Shown here in pieces: positions 7,800-15,956 of a stretch of 46,886 nucleotides of DNA. How positions within the stretch are numbered: position 1 is the first letter of the stretch; the number at the start of each line of letters is the position of its first letter. The DNA comes from JAWLFY01 sp964462125. Its GTDB lineage: Bacteria; Planctomycetota; Planctomycetia; Pirellulales; Pirellulaceae. The notes beneath the pieces were generated by a model. The model did not search any database. It was not told the DNA's origin and saw only the letters and a list, made by a program, of their open reading frames with translations. The position numbers and the translations under genes are program-made. The stretch is taken from the NCBI GenBank assembly GCA_964462125.1, contig CAYWXT010000006.1, positions 1 through 46,886 on the forward strand, written 5' to 3'.

Positions 7800-9593
7800 A
7801 TGGCTCACTTCGTTCCTCCGCCGTATTCGACAGATTCCATGCCGGACACCCTTCAAGCCTCCATCTACGAAGCGATCGCCGGAGTACGACTGGTCGATCC
7901 CCACACCCACATCAACCCACACTCCCCGGCGTCCAACACGCTCGCCGACCTGCTCGGCTACCACTACTATACGGAACTGGCCCATGCCGCCGGGATGCCG
8001 AAGGCCGAGATCGAAGACGCGTCACTCTCCCCGCGGGAACTGGTCGGGCGACTCGTCACAGGACTTGGGCCGATCGAGAACACGGCCCAGTACAGTTGGC
8101 TGATCGAGATCTGCCGGGTTTTCTTCGGCTTCGAGGGGGACCGGATCGACTCGTCGAATTGGGAGTCACTGTACGACGCGTCCGAACGCCACATGGCCTC
8201 AGCCGACTGGCCGCGAACGGTGCTCGACCAGAGCAACGTCGAGGCGGTCTTCTTGACCAATGACTTCGACGATCCACTTGAAGGTTTCGACACGAACACG
8301 TACATCCCCTGTCTCCGCGCCGATGACTTGGTGTTTCATCTGGCCAAGCCGGAGACACAGCAGCGGTTGGCAGCCTGTACCGGAATCGAACTCGACGGGT
8401 CGCTGTCGAATTTACGGCGGTCGCTCGAGCACCGATTCGAGCACTTCGTTGCCGCCGGCGCACGCGCCTGCGCGATCTCCCTGCCGCCCTCGTTCGAACC
8501 GGCGCCGGTCGGAGACGGCCGGGCCGAAGTCGCCCTCGATCACGTTCTCGGCCGCGACCTGTTGGCGGACGAGGCTCACCGCGCGGCCCTCTCTCGCCGC
8601 GTCTTCTGGACCATCGCCGAACTGTGCGATGAGTACGGGCTTCCCTTTGATTTGATGATCGGGGTCAACCGAGGCGTTTATCCTGCCGGCGTGCACCAGG
8701 GCCAAGACCTGTACGACTCGCGGGTCTCGCTGATCCAGTACCGAGAACTGTTCAATGCGCTGCCGAATGTGAAGTTCCCCATCTCGGTATTGGCCAGCGT
8801 CACCAACCAGGAACTGGTCAGCTACGCGTGGATCTTCCCGAACGTGATCACCAACGGCCACTGGTGGTACAGCAACACACCGTCGTTCATCGCCCGCGAT
8901 GCCGCCGCGCGACTCGAAGCGGTCCCGCAAACGAAGCAGATCGGCTACTACAGCGACGCCTACAAGCTCGAGTTCGTCTGGCCGAAGTTTGATATGTATC
9001 GGATGGTGCTGTCTCGGATTCTCGCCGAACAGTTCGTGCGCGACGCGGGGTGGAGCGAACACAGGGCGATCGAGCTTGGCCGCCAGGTGCTGCGAGAGAA
9101 CGTCGATGCAATCTTTCCGAAACCGACGCGAGAAACCGAACTCTCCAGCGGTGAGAGAGCGTCGGCAACCAGCGTCGAAACCGCCGCGGCGCTCCCACCC
9201 GGAGCCGACAACGAACCCGATCCGCTCCCCAGCGCCGAGGAGCTGAAGTCGCTTGGAATCGCCGACGTCGAATTGACCGACACGCCGGCCGGCCGAGCCG
9301 CCTCCGACGTCGAATCGATCGCGAATGACCTCGATCACGAACCGCTGGACGTCGGCGATCTGCTCGCCGAAAGCGACGACGCGACCGATTTGGCCTCCCG
9401 TGGCAACGATGTCGAATCGATCCGGATGCTCCGTGGCGAAACTTCATTCACCCCCGACGAAGACTCGCTGCAACTGCGACCCGATCCCGCCACCGGCGAG
9501 TTCCGGATGCCGTATCCCGAGGAGGAAAACGAACCGGAAGCTCCGCCGCAGGAAGGGGATCCGCGTTCGAAGGATGACGAGCCGAAAGACTGA
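7800..9593 (+). CDS. Uronate isomerase (UxaC)-like amidohydrolase with acidic C-terminal tail
   Basis: The first 440 residues resemble the glucuronate isomerase branch of the amidohydrolase superfamily: the metal-binding HxH lies in VDPHTHINPHSP, NVEAVFLTNDFDDP and YGLPFDLMIGVNRG form barrel strands, and NGHWWYSNTPSFI with YYSDAYKLEFVWPKFDMYR match the C-terminal part. True UxaC interconverts uronates and ketouronates; this divergent copy may act on a related sugar acid. Residues 441-597 have no recognisable fold and are rich in Glu, Asp, Pro and Ser (YPEEENEPEAPPQEGD), an unusual addition. A GAAGGG sequence lies six bases before the ATG at 7800; the ATG at 7839 (MPDTLQ) is an alternative start. 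Confidence 0.8.
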   Translation: MAHFVPPPYSTDSMPDTLQASIYEAIAGVRLVDPHTHINPHSPASNTLADLLGYHYYTELAHAAGMPKAEIEDASLSPRELVGRLVTGLGPIENTAQYSWLIEICRVFFGFEGDRIDSSNWESLYDASERHMASADWPRTVLDQSNVEAVFLTNDFDDPLEGFDTNTYIPCLRADDLVFHLAKPETQQRLAACTGIELDGSLSNLRRSLEHRFEHFVAAGARACAISLPPSFEPAPVGDGRAEVALDHVLGRDLLADEAHRAALSRRVFWTIAELCDEYGLPFDLMIGVNRGVYPAGVHQGQDLYDSRVSLIQYRELFNALPNVKFPISVLASVTNQELVSYAWIFPNVITNGHWWYSNTPSFIARDAAARLEAVPQTKQIGYYSDAYKLEFVWPKFDMYRMVLSRILAEQFVRDAGWSEHRAIELGRQVLRENVDAIFPKPTRETELSSGERASATSVETAAALPPGADNEPDPLPSAEELKSLGIADVELTDTPAGRAASDVESIANDLDHEPLDVGDLLAESDDATDLASRGNDVESIRMLRGETSFTPDEDSLQLRPDPATGEFRMPYPEEENEPEAPPQEGDPRSKDDEPKD

Positions 9594-9675
9594 GCGACTC
9601 TGTTCGGCTTCATTGCAAAAGTCGCCGAGACTTCTGGTCCGTAGCGGAACTCGCTGCGAGTCGAGCGACCGAATC

Positions 9676-11247
9676 TCAACCCCCGTCGGCGGCGATCCGG
9701 TTGATCGCATTGAGCATCGCCAGGATTGTGCTCTCGACACTGTCGGTGCTGACACCGACCCCGCGATAGCTTCGCCCACCGTGCTCGACTTCCAGGTTCA
9801 CCTCTCCGATCGCGTCGCGGCCGAGCGTGGCGCTGCGGACCCGATAATCCTTGCACACCAACTCGATCCCGGTGATCTTTTCCACGGCCCAGAACGCTGC
9901 ATCGATGGGGCCGTCACCCTGTTCGACCTGCTCGGTGAAATCCTGGTCGCCATGCCGCAAGGACAACCTGACCTGCGGCGTTTTTGACTTGCAGCTGGTC
10001 ACCTCATAATCGACCAGTGACCACTGTTCCTCGACGCTGCCGCTGAGCTGCTGCTGAACCAGCGCCATGATGTCGCCGTCGTAGATCTCTTTCTTCTTGT
10101 CCGCCAGTTCCTTGAACTGCTCGAACACCGTCTGCAACTGTTCCCCAGTGAGGGTAAAACCGAGGGCTTTGGCGCGGTCGGCCAGCGCGGCGCGGCCGCT
10201 ATGTTTCCCAAGCACCAGGTCGGTTTTGGCGAACCCAACCTCGGCAGGCGACATGATCTCGTAGGTGCTGCGGTCCTTCAGCATCCCATCTTGGTGAATG
10301 CCGGCCTCATGGGCGAAGGCATTGCGGCCGACGATCGCCTTGTTTCGCTGCACGTGGATTCCGGTCGCCTTGCTGACCAGACGGCTGGCGGGAACCAGCC
10401 GGCGCGAATCGATCCGGGTGGCGCAGTGGTAGAAGTCCTGACGTGTCTTCATCGCCATCACCACCTCTTCCAGCGCCGCGTTGCCGGCCCGTTCGCCAAT
10501 CCCGTTGATCGTGCACTCGACCTGCCCTGCCCCAGCATCGACCGCGGCCAGGCTATTGGCAACCGCCATGCCGAGGTCGTCGTGGCAGTGGATGCTGATC
10601 ACGGCCCGGTCGATGTTGGGAACCCGTTCACGAAGCATCCGAATCCGGTCGTGGACTTCACCCGGGGTGGCGTAGCCGACGGTGTCGGGGATGTTGACCG
10701 TGGTAGCCCCGGCATCGATCGACGCCTCGACGACGCGGCACAAAAACTCGTGCTCGGTACGACAGGCGTCCTCGGGGGAAAACTCGACATCGTCACAATA
10801 GCCCGCAGCCCGCTTGACCCCCACCACCGCTCGCTCGACGACCTCATCGGTGGTCATCCGCAGTTTGAACTCGCGGTGCACGGCGCTGGTGGCCAGGAAG
10901 ACGTGAATCCGCGACTGCGGGGCGCCCTTGAGCGCCTCCCAAGCCGCGTCGATGTCCTTGTCGTTGCAGCGCGCCAGGCCACAGATCGTCGAGCCGCGGA
11001 CCGTCTGGGCGATCTGCTTGACCGCCTCAAAGTCCCCGGGCGATGCGACCGGAAACCCCGCCTCAATGACGTCCACCCCCAGCTCGGTCAGGGCCATCGC
11101 CACCTCAAGCTTCTCCGCCAGATTCATACTCGCCCCCGGCGATTGCTCGCCGTCGCGGAGCGTGGTGTCGAAGATCCGAATCATCCGCGGTTCGGTCGCG
11201 GTCGAAGGGGCGGACGAGAAGTCCGGATCGGCTGCTGGCTGCGACAT
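9676..11247 (-). CDS. leuA: 2-isopropylmalate synthase
   Basis: LeuA condenses acetyl-CoA with 2-oxoisovalerate, the first committed step of leucine synthesis. The 523-residue product has the HMGL-like barrel from residue 22 (RMIRIFDTTLRDGEQSPG), with VISIHCHDDLGMAVANSLAA and TINGIGERAGNAALEEVVMA carrying the divalent-metal ligands. The C-terminal regulatory domain (about 385-520) binds leucine for feedback inhibition and ends in STDSVESTILAMLNAINRIA. A GAAAGGA sequence precedes the ATG by about 11 bases. A terminator hairpin and a leucine-rich leader ORF lie immediately upstream (11303-11438), so synthesis is probably also controlled by transcription attenuation. It converges on the uronate-isomerase-like gene. 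Confidence 0.97.
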   Translation of the reverse strand: MSQPAADPDFSSAPSTATEPRMIRIFDTTLRDGEQSPGASMNLAEKLEVAMALTELGVDVIEAGFPVASPGDFEAVKQIAQTVRGSTICGLARCNDKDIDAAWEALKGAPQSRIHVFLATSAVHREFKLRMTTDEVVERAVVGVKRAAGYCDDVEFSPEDACRTEHEFLCRVVEASIDAGATTVNIPDTVGYATPGEVHDRIRMLRERVPNIDRAVISIHCHDDLGMAVANSLAAVDAGAGQVECTINGIGERAGNAALEEVVMAMKTRQDFYHCATRIDSRRLVPASRLVSKATGIHVQRNKAIVGRNAFAHEAGIHQDGMLKDRSTYEIMSPAEVGFAKTDLVLGKHSGRAALADRAKALGFTLTGEQLQTVFEQFKELADKKKEIYDGDIMALVQQQLSGSVEEQWSLVDYEVTSCKSKTPQVRLSLRHGDQDFTEQVEQGDGPIDAAFWAVEKITGIELVCKDYRVRSATLGRDAIGEVNLEVEHGGRSYRGVGVSTDSVESTILAMLNAINRIAADGG

Positions 11248-11302
11248 GGTGGAATGGTCCTTTCAGGCCAAGAAAAAGGTCGCGCGGTAAACGTCACTCA
11301 AC

Positions 11303-11336
11303 AAAAAAACCCGAGCCGCGGGGCGACTCGGGTTTT
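11303..11336 (-). terminator. Intrinsic terminator (attenuator) in the leuA leader
   Basis: On the minus strand a 10-bp perfect stem AAAACCCGAG / CTCGGGTTTT with an 11-base loop (arms at 11327-11336 and 11306-11315) runs into seven consecutive T residues (11309-11303). It lies downstream of the leader ORF stop and 55 bases upstream of the leuA start. It therefore sits inside the leuA leader and not after a gene, as expected of an attenuator. A separate hairpin CGGCCG/CGGCCG (11352-11368) and GGGCG-type segments near the leader stop could form competing structures. Confidence 0.85.
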
Positions 11337-11381
11337 GGTCTCTATTTCAATCGGCCGATCGACGGCCGGGACACACCCTCA

Positions 11382-11438
11382 TCACCCGCCCATAGGGCGT
11401 CGCAAAAGTAGCTGCGACAGGAGGAGGATCTGTACCAT
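11382..11438 (-). CDS. leuL: Leucine-rich leader peptide of leuA (18 aa)
   Basis: The ORF encodes MVQILLLSQLLLRRPMGG and a TGA stop. Six of eighteen residues are leucine, in two runs of three, using CTC, CTC, CTG, CTA, CTT and TTG codons. It ends 45 bases before the terminator stem that precedes leuA, the classical geometry for ribosome-mediated attenuation: scarce leucyl-tRNA would stall the ribosome on the Leu codons and favour read-through into leuA. A GTCGCA/TGCGAC hairpin (11399-11418) overlaps the second Leu run. No Shine-Dalgarno sequence precedes the ATG, but the predicted transcript start coincides with it (see promoter). Confidence 0.8.
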   Translation of the reverse strand: MVQILLLSQLLLRRPMGG

Positions 11439-11445
11439 GGCCGGT

Positions 11446-11475
11446 AGTTTAATCAGCCAACCAGACACGCGTCAA
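11446..11475 (-). promoter_or_regulatory. Predicted sigma-70-type promoter for leuL-leuA
   Basis: On the minus strand TTGACG (11475-11470) and TAAACT (11451-11446) are separated by 18 bases. Start-site spacing of about seven bases puts +1 at or next to the ATG of leuL (11438), which predicts a leaderless leader-peptide mRNA. The elements lie just beyond the flhB stop codon, so the leu unit would be transcribed independently of the flagellar genes. The assignment is by eye only. Confidence 0.45.
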
Positions 11476-11492
11476 TCCGTTCCCCACGCTTC

Positions 11493-12569
11493 TCACGCCG
11501 CCCGCGGGATCTCTTTTCCTTGCAGCTGGTAGACATAACGCAAAACTTCTGCGACCGCCTGATAATGGTCCGGAGGTACGACCTCGCCAACCTCAACGGT
11601 CTTGTACAGAATCTGCGCCAGCGGCTTTCGTTCCACCACGGGAATGCCGTGTTCCAAGGCGAGTCGGCGGATTCTCTGGGCAACCAATCCGGCCCCCTTG
11701 GCCAACACCAGCGGAGCAGGCATCGTCCGCGGGTCGTAACGGATCGCGACGGCCAGCTCGGTCGGGTTGGAGACAACGACGTCGGCCTTGGGAACATCCG
11801 CGGCGACGCGGTTCATCGCCAATTGACGCTGAACCTGACGCCGCCGGGCCGCCACCTGCGGGTCCCCTTCGGTCTCTTTGAGTTCATCCCGAACCTCCTG
11901 GTCGGTCATCATCAGGTCCTTTTCGTGCTTCCATCGCTGGAACGCGTACTCGAACAGCGCCAAAATGAACAGCGCCCCGCCGATCCAAAGACAGGTCCCC
12001 AGCAGCGACTCAAACAACGCCTTGGCAATCTCGGGAACCGAAAGACGCGCCAAGAACATCAACGTCCCGTCACCGCGGCTCACCGAGAAATACGCCACCG
12101 CGACGATCACGGCGACCTTGAACAGACCGAACGCAAGCCGCATCACTCCCGGCAGCGAGACGATCCGTTTGACCCCCGAAACCGGATTGATGTGACTGAA
12201 CTTGGGCATGAGCTTGGTCGGAGAGAAGACCAAACCCGTTTGAATCACGTTGATCAAGATGCCCGCGGTCATCATCGTGATCAGAATCGGGACCGTGATG
12301 GCCGCCAATCGTCCCGCCATGACCAGCAGTTGGTGCGACGCATCGTCGGTCCCCAGCGACGCGATGCGCGGTGATGAGAGGGCGACGACCATCGCCTCGG
12401 CGAGCTGCTCGGACGCCGTTCCGCCGAACCACCACAAGACCGCCAACGCGGAAAGCAGCAGCGCAGCGGAGGTCAGGTCCTGGCTGCGAACGACCTGGCC
12501 CTTTTCCCGAGCCTGCCGCCGCCGCCGCTCCGTCGCTGAATGTTTCTTTTCGCCCGCCGTCTCGGCCAT
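11493..12569 (-). CDS. flhB: Flagellar type III export switch protein FlhB
   Basis: FlhB is the export-gate component that switches the flagellar secretion system from rod/hook to filament substrates. The 358-residue protein has the four membrane segments of the family (about residues 33-50, 88-110, 145-163 and 188-212) and a cytoplasmic domain. The autocleavage site, normally NPTH, reads NPTE here (N268-P269-T270-E271, VVVSNPTELAVAIRYDPRTM). Asn and Pro are kept; the usual His is Glu. The C-terminus (IPVVERKPLAQILYKTVEVG) is typical. It is the last gene of fliP-fliQ-fliR-flhB, 13 bases after fliR. Confidence 0.95.
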   Translation of the reverse strand: MAETAGEKKHSATERRRRQAREKGQVVRSQDLTSAALLLSALAVLWWFGGTASEQLAEAMVVALSSPRIASLGTDDASHQLLVMAGRLAAITVPILITMMTAGILINVIQTGLVFSPTKLMPKFSHINPVSGVKRIVSLPGVMRLAFGLFKVAVIVAVAYFSVSRGDGTLMFLARLSVPEIAKALFESLLGTCLWIGGALFILALFEYAFQRWKHEKDLMMTDQEVRDELKETEGDPQVAARRRQVQRQLAMNRVAADVPKADVVVSNPTELAVAIRYDPRTMPAPLVLAKGAGLVAQRIRRLALEHGIPVVERKPLAQILYKTVEVGEVVPPDHYQAVAEVLRYVYQLQGKEIPRAA

Positions 12570-12582
12570 CGTTTGCCACCTG

Positions 12583-13362
12583 CTACCAGAGCGCCGACAG
12601 CCGCTCGACGGTCCGCGTCAGTTCTTCCTGAAAGATCAACCCGACCGAACCGATCGTCAGCGCCGAGACGAACAACAGCGCCAGTGCGTTGATGCTCAAC
12701 CCGATCGCCAGCACGTTGATTTGAGGCAAGGTCCGGCTCACCAACCCGGTCACCACGTTGCTCAGCAGCAGTGCACCGACCACCGGTGCTGCCACCCGCA
12801 TCCCAGCGACCATCCCGGCCGAGAGTTGGTCGATCACCAACCCCATCATCGAATCACTGAAGACGATTTGTCCAGCCGGAAGCGCCTTGAAGCTGTCGAC
12901 CAGCACCCCCAACAAGATCCGATGACCGCCGACAATCAACAGCACCGCCGTCACCAGCAAACCGACCAGCCGTGCCAGCGTTGGCATGCTGCTGTTCGTG
13001 GTCGGATCGACCGCGTCACCCAACTGCATCCCGCCGGTGCTGGAAATCGCTTCGCCTGCCATCTGCAAGCCGGTTACGATCAACTGAATCGTCGCTCCGA
13101 TCAACATCCCGATCAACCCTTCCCGACCAACGGCGATCGCCAGGTCGATCAGGTTGTCCATCCGAGGCAACTGCTCCACCGGCGTTGCCGAGGCGACCGG
13201 GGGAAGCAGCAGCCCGGTCATCAGGATCGCCAGCATCGCGCGGACCCGCCGCGGGACGCCCACACCGACCGCCGGCATCGCCATCAACAAGGTGCTCAGC
13301 CGGGTCAGGACCAAGACGGCCAGCACCAAATGGTCGACCAACCACTGGGCAAGCGTCTCCAT
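12583..13362 (-). CDS. fliR: Flagellar export gate protein FliR
   Basis: A 259-residue integral membrane protein that is part of the FliPQR export gate in the flagellar basal body. It begins METLAQWLVDHLVLAVLVLT and has about six hydrophobic segments, including AMPAVGVGVPRRVRAMLAIL and LIVTGLQMAGEAISSTGGMQ, the conserved cytoplasmic loop of the family. Length is normal. Its ATG overlaps the fliQ stop codon by one base (TGATG), so the two are translationally coupled. Confidence 0.95.
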   Translation of the reverse strand: METLAQWLVDHLVLAVLVLTRLSTLLMAMPAVGVGVPRRVRAMLAILMTGLLLPPVASATPVEQLPRMDNLIDLAIAVGREGLIGMLIGATIQLIVTGLQMAGEAISSTGGMQLGDAVDPTTNSSMPTLARLVGLLVTAVLLIVGGHRILLGVLVDSFKALPAGQIVFSDSMMGLVIDQLSAGMVAGMRVAAPVVGALLLSNVVTGLVSRTLPQINVLAIGLSINALALLFVSALTIGSVGLIFQEELTRTVERLSALW

Positions 13363-13628
13363 CAGGGGCCGCCCGCCGATTCAAACACGACTCGGGTGAA
13401 TTCCACCAAGCGGGTCAGCAGCCACGGGGTGCAGGCGATCAAGACCCCCGCCATCGCCAGAATCTTGGGGACAAACGAAACGGTTTGATCCTGGATCTGC
13501 GTCAACGCCTGCAGTAGCCCGACGAACAATCCAGCAAACATCCCGACAAGCAACATCGGCGCAGCGATGATCACCGCCGCCACCAATGCCGATCGGCACA
13601 GGTCAATCGCCGCGTTCGTATCCATCAT
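13362..13628 (-). CDS. fliQ: Flagellar export gate protein FliQ
   Basis: I choose the ATG at 13628 (MMDTNAAIDLCRSALV), giving 88 residues, the family length of about 89; it follows an AAGGGA sequence by eight bases. The reading frame extends upstream to 13706 but that part is not FliQ-like. Two membrane helices (LVAAVIIAAPMLLVGMFAGL and AMAGVLIACTPWLLTRLVEF) flank QALTQIQDQTVSFVPKI, the conserved FliQ segment. It lies between fliP (112 bases upstream) and fliR. Confidence 0.93.
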   Translation of the reverse strand: MMDTNAAIDLCRSALVAAVIIAAPMLLVGMFAGLFVGLLQALTQIQDQTVSFVPKILAMAGVLIACTPWLLTRLVEFTRVVFESAGGP

Positions 13629-13740
13629 GATTTCATTCCCTTCATGAACGTTCGCGGTGGGCTCGAAGAAAAATCGTGAACCACACGCTGCGGCGTTTCG
13701 ATCCATTCCTGGGCCGACGGCGCCAGCCGCGGGCGCAATC

Positions 13741-14601
13741 TTACATCCCGATCGTGCCGAAACTGTTCATCAACATCTCCACCACCAACCTCCAGCCGTC
13801 AACGAGCACGAACAGCAACAACTTGAACGGCAACGCGATCACCGCCGGCGGCAGCATCAACATCCCCATCGAGATCGTGACGCTGGCGACCACCAAATCG
13901 ACGATCAAAAACGGCATGTAGATCTGGAACCCCATCAAAAACGCCGTCTTGAGCTCGCTGAGGATGAACGCGGGCAACAACACCCGCATCGGCACGTCCT
14001 CGAATGACGTCGGCAATGGGCCTTCCGGATCCATGTACCCGAAGAACAGGTGGACGTCGTCGTGGTTCCCCGCCACATCGATCTGGCGCGACATGAATTC
14101 GCGGACCGGAGTCGCTCCCGCCTCGTAAGCCTCCTCCAGCGACATCTCGACATTCGGATCGGTATAGGGATCGATCGCGTCGTCATAGACACGTGTCCAG
14201 ACCGGGGTCATCACGAACAGCGTCATGAACAACGCGACGCTGGTCATCACCTGGCTCGGTGGCAGCGACTGCAGCCCGATCGCCTGCCGGAGCAACCCCA
14301 ACACGATGATGATGCGGACGTAGCAAGTCGTCATCAACAACACCGCCGGAGCGAGGCTGAGGACCGTCAGCAGCAGCAGCACCTGCAGACTGCTCGTCAG
14401 CCCCTCGGGGCTGGTCCACTCCTCCGGTCCCCCCCCGACCAGATCCAACGTCTCGACCGGCAGCGTCACCGGTTCCCGCTCCAACACCTTCGCCGGACCC
14501 GACCCCCGCTCCTCTTGCAAGCTCGACTGCGCCACCCCGATCGACGCAATTCCGCCGATCCAAAAGCAGACCATCAACAAGCGGAAGGCAGCGTGATACA
14601 A
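13741..14601 (-). CDS. fliP: Flagellar export gate protein FliP
   Basis: FliP is the main pore subunit of the flagellar type III export gate. The 286-residue protein has an N-terminal signal/membrane segment (LLMVCFWIGGIASIGVAQSS), then VLLLLTVLSLAPAVLLMTTC, the conserved RIIIVLGLLRQAIGLQSLPP, FMTLFVMTPVWTRVYDDAID, and C-terminal helices ending ALPFKLLLFVLVDGWRLVVE. It is the first gene of the fliPQR-flhB unit on the minus strand, separated from the oxidase assembly operon by a 26-bp inverted repeat. Confidence 0.95.
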   Translation of the reverse strand: MYHAAFRLLMVCFWIGGIASIGVAQSSLQEERGSGPAKVLEREPVTLPVETLDLVGGGPEEWTSPEGLTSSLQVLLLLTVLSLAPAVLLMTTCYVRIIIVLGLLRQAIGLQSLPPSQVMTSVALFMTLFVMTPVWTRVYDDAIDPYTDPNVEMSLEEAYEAGATPVREFMSRQIDVAGNHDDVHLFFGYMDPEGPLPTSFEDVPMRVLLPAFILSELKTAFLMGFQIYMPFLIVDLVVASVTISMGMLMLPPAVIALPFKLLLFVLVDGWRLVVEMLMNSFGTIGM

Positions 14602-14680
14602 GCCTCAGTCGCTCCATCGACACGAGGAAAGGGAACCGGGCGCGGACAATAGGCAACCACCCTGCTCCATTGCAAGAGGC

Positions 14681-14741
14681 AAAAAAGGGGTCAGGACTCT
14701 TTTTCGAGCGACAAGCGAAAAAGAGTCCTGACCCCTTTTTT
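14681..14741. repeat. 26-bp perfect inverted repeat, possible bidirectional terminator
   Basis: Arms at 14681-14706 and 14716-14741 are perfectly complementary over 26 bp, with core GGGGTCAGGACTC and A/T runs at both ends, separated by a 9-base loop AGCGACAAG. It begins three bases after the DUF420 stop codon and lies about 80 bases before fliP. The outer T runs mean it could end transcription on either strand. Its core differs from the GTGTCCGG palindromes elsewhere, so it belongs to a second repeat family. Confidence 0.85.
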
Positions 14742-14744
14742 TCG

Positions 14745-15206
14745 CTACGGCGCCGCGTACAGCTGGTACAGCATCAGGTAGACCAGCACCCCGGTCACCG
14801 AGACGTACATCCAGATCGGAAAGGCATATCGGACCAGACGCTTGTGCGCCAAGATCCGCCCGGTCATCGCCAAGTAAACCGCTCGCAGGGCCAGGAACGG
14901 GACCGTGACCGCCAAGATCAAGTGCGAGATCAGAATGGAAAAGTAGGTCATCCGAGCCGCCGCCGGGGCGTCACTCGGGAACCGCTTATTCGGTTCACCG
15001 GTGCTCTGGTACAGCGCGACCTTGTGAAACAAATAAAGCAGCAAAAAGAGGCCGCTGACGATCAGGGCCGTCAGCATGAGATTCTTGTGCCGCCGTACCT
15101 GCCCTTGGCGGATTCGGACAAAACCGGCGATCAACACCACCGCCGCCGTGGTGTTCAAAACCGCTGTGGCGTGCGGCAGGTTCGACGCCAAGTCATCCCA
15201 GCTCAT
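14745..15206 (-). CDS. DUF420 membrane protein of the oxidase assembly cluster
   Basis: Starting at the ATG at 15206 (MSWDDLASNLPHATAVLNTT), 23 bases after the SCO stop, the product has 153 residues and four hydrophobic segments: AVLNTTAAVVLIAGFVRI, LMLTALIVSGLFLLLYLFHK, YFSILISHLILAVTVPFLAL and YAFPIWMYVSVTGVLVYLML. His residues occur at the helix starts (NLPHATAVL, RRHKNLML, LISHLIL, AHKRLV). DUF420 proteins are found beside cytochrome oxidase genes and are assumed to help assembly or haem/copper handling. It is the last gene of the cluster running from 21565. Confidence 0.85.
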   Translation of the reverse strand: MSWDDLASNLPHATAVLNTTAAVVLIAGFVRIRQGQVRRHKNLMLTALIVSGLFLLLYLFHKVALYQSTGEPNKRFPSDAPAAARMTYFSILISHLILAVTVPFLALRAVYLAMTGRILAHKRLVRYAFPIWMYVSVTGVLVYLMLYQLYAAP

Positions 15207-15228
15207 CAGCCGGCTCTCAGTGGAAACT

Positions 15229-15915
15229 TCATGACGGTGGGGCGTCCGAATCGACCATCGAGTCGATCGTTTCACGCAACTCGTCCATCTGTCGCTCTTG
15301 CGGCCAATTGTAAAACCCCTCGATCTTCCCTTCAGCGTCGACGAGCACGAACCGTTCTGTATGAAACTTCTTGTTGACCGGTTGCTTGAAGATCTCGCCA
15401 CCAATCCGCCGGATGTAGGTCAAATCGCCTGTCAAGAACAGCCATTGCTCCTCATCGGCACCGAATCGGGCGGCGTACTCGCGGAGCACCTCCGGCGTGT
15501 CTGTCTCGGGGTCGACCGAAATCGCCACGAACCGCACCCCGCTCCCCTCGAACTCGTCCTGCAACTCTTTCAGCTTCTGGTTCTGCTTGACACAGATGCT
15601 CGGACATGTGCTGAAGAAAAAGCTGACGACGTAGGGGCGCCCCAACAGATCCTCGCTGCTGACCTGCTCCCCGCTCCGCTCGGTCAGCTCAAAGCGACTC
15701 AACCAAGCTTCCTCCTCCTCGGGCGGATGGGTCGGTTCATCATTGGTGATCGTCTCCGGGTTGCCCGGATTTGCGTCCGTGTAGACGACATCGTCCGGCC
15801 CTGGCCCCGAACCGACTGGCCCCGAACCGACCTGCGGACCGCGCACCGACCGAATCAGCAAGCCGAGGGCGACGCCAACAAAGAGGATCAAGAGCAAGTG
15901 AACGAACGTTTTCAT
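15229..15915 (-). CDS. SCO1/SenC-family copper chaperone for cytochrome oxidase
   Basis: SCO proteins deliver copper to the CuA site of cytochrome oxidase or keep its cysteines reduced. The 228-residue product is anchored by TFVHLLLILFVGVALGLLI, followed by a Gly/Pro/Asp linker and a thioredoxin-like domain (GRPYVVSFFFSTCPSICVKQ) with the CxxxC copper pair. The distal His is in KKFHTERFVLVDAEGKI. These ligands are all present, so function is likely kept. It lies between the ABC permease and DUF420 genes. Confidence 0.93.
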   Translation of the reverse strand: MKTFVHLLLILFVGVALGLLIRSVRGPQVGSGPVGSGPGPDDVVYTDANPGNPETITNDEPTHPPEEEEAWLSRFELTERSGEQVSSEDLLGRPYVVSFFFSTCPSICVKQNQKLKELQDEFEGSGVRFVAISVDPETDTPEVLREYAARFGADEEQWLFLTGDLTYIRRIGGEIFKQPVNKKFHTERFVLVDAEGKIEGFYNWPQERQMDELRETIDSMVDSDAPPS

Positions 15916-15956
15916 GATGGGAAAGCCTCTCCAGCCTCAGAAACGAGGATACTCGG

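Noticed and set aside
11303..11475. T-box riboswitch ahead of leuA
   Set aside because: No T-box consensus or long specifier stem is visible in the roughly 190-base leader, and a Leu-rich ORF explains the terminator better.
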